Source: Chitinophagaceae bacterium (lineage in GTDB: Bacteria; Bacteroidota; Bacteroidia; Chitinophagales; Chitinophagaceae). From it: a stretch of 7,522 nucleotides of DNA. Shown piece after piece: positions 6,114 through 7,522 of this stretch (position 1 is the stretch's first letter; each line of letters starts with the position of its first letter). Location: positions 1-7,522 of the forward strand of contig CANGEZ010000092.1 in assembly GCA_947452875.1 (NCBI GenBank). Direction: 5' to 3'. The notes beneath the pieces were generated by a model. It saw only the letters and a program-made list of their open reading frames with translations, did not search any database and was not told where the DNA came from. The position numbers and the translations under genes were made by a program.

Positions 6114-6284
6114 TTTCAGCTCAAAATTTTCTCTACCTTAGCGTTAGTTCTTGAACATTCAGTAAGCAATTCCGTAGATAAAGTGAAGGTTTTTCCGATA
6201 ATTTTCACAAGGAAAGTAGCTATTTATTGAAAGTCAGTAGTATCAACATATTCAGCGAAAGGGGACTACTCCTAACGCGGTTAC
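6114..6284 (+). repeat. Direct repeat, copy B (about 171 bp)
   Basis: This is the second copy of the repeat at 758-928, offset by exactly 5,356 bp with no indels. The inverted end pair is conserved (GCGTTAG at 6141-6147, CTAACGC at 6272-6278). The right-hand differences from copy A sit in or beside the small TAGGGG/CTCCTA hairpin, and two of them fall in its loop. The right edge of similarity runs directly into the reading frame of the FISUMP fragment, whereas copy A runs into a terminator. The two copies therefore have unrelated flanks on both sides. Confidence 0.9.
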
Positions 6285-6675
6285 TGATCCAAGAGGATTA
6301 GCGCCACAAGGTTGGCATGTACCAACTTTGTCCGAGTGGAACAAATTTTTTAAAAATTTAGATTCGTATGCTGATACTACAATTTCAGGGAGGGACAATT
6401 ATGTAAGTTGGACATTAGGTGATTTGTTGAAATCTCCAACTGGTTGGAACTCGCCAAATAGTGGTTCATCAAATAGTACCGGATTCAGTGCCATGGGAGG
6501 TGGATGGAGATATCCAAGTGGAGGATTTACTTCTATTTATAATGATTGTGCTTTTTGGAATTCAACCATCTCAACAGACACTTACGACATTTTTTTAACT
6601 GTCAGAGATTCTCATGTTGGCAAAAATCTTTGGGATAAAAAGAGCGGTTTCTCCGTTCGTTGTCTTAAAGATTAA
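6280..6675 (+). pseudogene. FISUMP-domain surface protein, N-terminally truncated
   Basis: The frame reads VTDPRGLAPQGWHVPT, then WNSPNSGSSNSTGFSAMGGGWRY, and ends FSVRCLKD. These are hallmarks of the Fibrobacter succinogenes major paralogous (FISUMP) domain, found in exported, mostly lipid-anchored proteins of Bacteroidota and Fibrobacteres. About 131 residues remain; the signal peptide and the first part of the domain (the usual YNWYAV region and everything before it) are missing. An in-frame TAG at 6238-6240 inside repeat B closes the frame upstream. TTG at 6328 is a leucine inside the domain, not a likely start. The C-terminus and terminator are intact. It is therefore a gene remnant or a promoterless cassette joined to the repeat; expression as a secreted protein is unlikely. 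Confidence 0.8.
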
Positions 6676-6696
6676 TCTCATTTCAAATATCACTTT

Positions 6697-6731
6697 AAAC
6701 GGCTCATCCCATCCCCGATGAGCCGTTTTTT
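6697..6731 (+). terminator. Rho-independent terminator after the FISUMP remnant
   Basis: AAACGGCTCATC (6697-6708) pairs perfectly with GATGAGCCGTTT (6717-6728) as a 12-bp stem with an 8-nt loop, followed by T to 6731. It starts about 20 nt after the stop and marks the end of the former FISUMP transcript. Confidence 0.92.
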
Positions 6732-6949
6732 ATTCCCCCAATTCACAAATTCCCCCTTTTCAAAAAATACACAATCCTTCACTCCAAATCATCCCCCCAA
6801 ATGCCCTACAAAAACCCCATTTTTTAATAGTTTAATTCAAAAACTAGATTTACTTTAGCGCATTCAAATTTGTACCTTCTGATTGCATCCTTCCTCTCTT
6901 CTAAAACCATTAAGAATTATTATTTATTTTTTAAAGTCAAACAACGTAC
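6732..6949. other. C-rich intergenic region and leader of the M36 gene
   Basis: The first 90 bp hold almost no G on the plus strand and five C runs (6735-6739, 6752-6756, 6793-6798, 6804-6806, 6815-6818), an unusual strand asymmetry in an AT-rich genome. Further on, TACTTTAG at 6851-6858 is one base off the TAnnTTTG -7 consensus and is the best promoter candidate for the metallopeptidase gene, though no clear -33 element accompanies it. The last 60 bp are A/T-rich with no Shine-Dalgarno site. Confidence 0.4.
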
Positions 6950-7522
6950 ATGAAAAAAATTATTTTCAGTGTTTTCGCCATTCTATTGTCAATTGTCAGT
7001 TTTGCACAGGTTAGTCAAGCTGATAGAAACACGGCGCTTTCTCTTGTTAAATCCAACTTGAAACAAATTGGTTTGTCGGAAAATGATTACAATAATCTGG
7101 ATGTGTCCAGCACTTATTTGATCGAACAATCCAATATCAGAATGGTGTATCTCATTCAAACATTCAAAGGGATTCAAGTTTTTAATAAAATGCAGGTATT
7201 GGCATTTAAAAATGGTACACTAGTTTCTGCAACTGGTGGAAGAATTGGTCAAATTGAACAGCTGGTTAATGTTCCAAGTGCAACTCCATCAATAGATGCG
7301 ACACAAGCGTTAGTAACTGTTTTAGCTGATCAACAAATTTTGACTAATGAAAAAATTGTACCAGTTAAGCAATTAGCCGGAAAAACATACTTCGGAAAAT
7401 TGAATGTTTCTTCTGTTGATATTGCAGCTGAATTGATTTGGTTGCCTTTAAATACTAAAGAAATCAGATTGACTTGGCAGATTGCAATTGCTCCTCTTAA
7501 AACCTCTGATCATTATTTAATC
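6950..7522 (+). CDS. Secreted M36 (fungalysin-type) metallopeptidase precursor, 3' end outside window
   Basis: The 191 visible residues begin with a clear signal peptide: MKKII, a hydrophobic core (FSVFAILLSIVSF), and a likely cut after SFA (about residue 19). What follows resembles the FTP-type propeptide of M36 peptidases: a helical ADRNTALSLVKSNLKQIGLSENDY segment, then RMVYLIQTFKGIQVFNKMQVLAFKNG and a LVSATGG strand, which is the inhibitory cystatin-like fold. The zinc site (HExxH) would lie beyond the window. Such enzymes are exported, in Bacteroidota often through the type IX system by a C-terminal sorting domain, which cannot be checked here. ATG at 6950 is chosen because it opens the signal peptide. 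It follows the FISUMP terminator by about 220 bp and is transcribed separately. Confidence 0.85.
   Translation, partial: MKKIIFSVFAILLSIVSFAQVSQADRNTALSLVKSNLKQIGLSENDYNNLDVSSTYLIEQSNIRMVYLIQTFKGIQVFNKMQVLAFKNGTLVSATGGRIGQIEQLVNVPSATPSIDATQALVTVLADQQILTNEKIVPVKQLAGKTYFGKLNVSSVDIAAELIWLPLNTKEIRLTWQIAIAPLKTSDHYLI

Noticed and set aside
6328..6675. TTG at 6328 as the start of a complete small gene.
   Set aside because: Conserved FISUMP residues (TDPRGLAPQGWHVP) precede it in frame, so it is an internal leucine.
6735..6818. G-quadruplex on the minus strand from the C runs.
   Set aside because: The gaps between runs include 12 and 36 nt, too long for a standard quadruplex.
6989..7177. Minus-strand frame within the metallopeptidase gene.
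   Set aside because: It is antisense to a gene with a clear signal peptide and propeptide.
1..7522. CRISPR array, tRNA or rRNA genes.
   Set aside because: No regularly spaced short repeats with unique spacers and no recognisable tRNA or rRNA sequence were seen on either strand.

Overview
The window looks like a low-GC Bacteroidota (flavobacterium-like) chromosome. The reasons are matches to the Bacteroidota promoter -7 element (TAnnTTTG) in front of several genes, a FISUMP-type surface-protein fragment, a secreted M36 (fungalysin-type) metallopeptidase precursor, AT-rich coding and intergenic DNA, and little sign of Shine-Dalgarno sites. The genus cannot be named from the sequence.

Layout. 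(1) 1-744: the 3' part of a coiled-coil protein of unknown function, cut by the left edge. (2) 758-928: first copy (A) of an unassigned repeat of about 171 bp, followed 4 bp later by a strong rho-independent terminator. (3) 970-2024: a complete-looking IS30-family insertion sequence, transposase on the minus strand. (4) 2277-2827: a consensus promoter and a small winged-HTH protein whose usual place for a translationally overlapping partner holds only a four-codon stub. (5) 2894-4552: six same-direction copies of a GCGCCYR motif, mostly at 10-bp multiples, running into the start of a class II Fic protein (predicted AMP transferase). (6) 4621-5976, minus strand, convergent with fic: an AAA_14/DUF4143 ATPase, with two -7 boxes upstream. 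(7) 6114-6284: copy B of the repeat, 5,356 bp from copy A, same orientation, about 95% identical and identical over a 125-bp core. (8) 6280-6675: the C-terminal part of a FISUMP-domain protein, fused at its 5' end to copy B and missing its N-terminus, with a strong terminator. (9) 6950-7522: signal peptide and FTP-like propeptide of an M36 metallopeptidase, cut by the right edge.

Reading of the whole: the two repeat copies bracket a roughly 5.4-kb accessory block (IS30, winged-HTH, Fic, ATPase) lying between housekeeping-like or surface genes. The gene content (a transposase, an orphaned regulator, a stress or toxin-type enzyme, a mobile-region ATPase) and the broken FISUMP gene at its right border fit an island or a recombination-prone site. 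The repeat ends in an inverted GCGTTAG/CTAACGC pair, is non-coding, and matches no element I recognise. It and the phased GCGC array are the least explained parts of the window.
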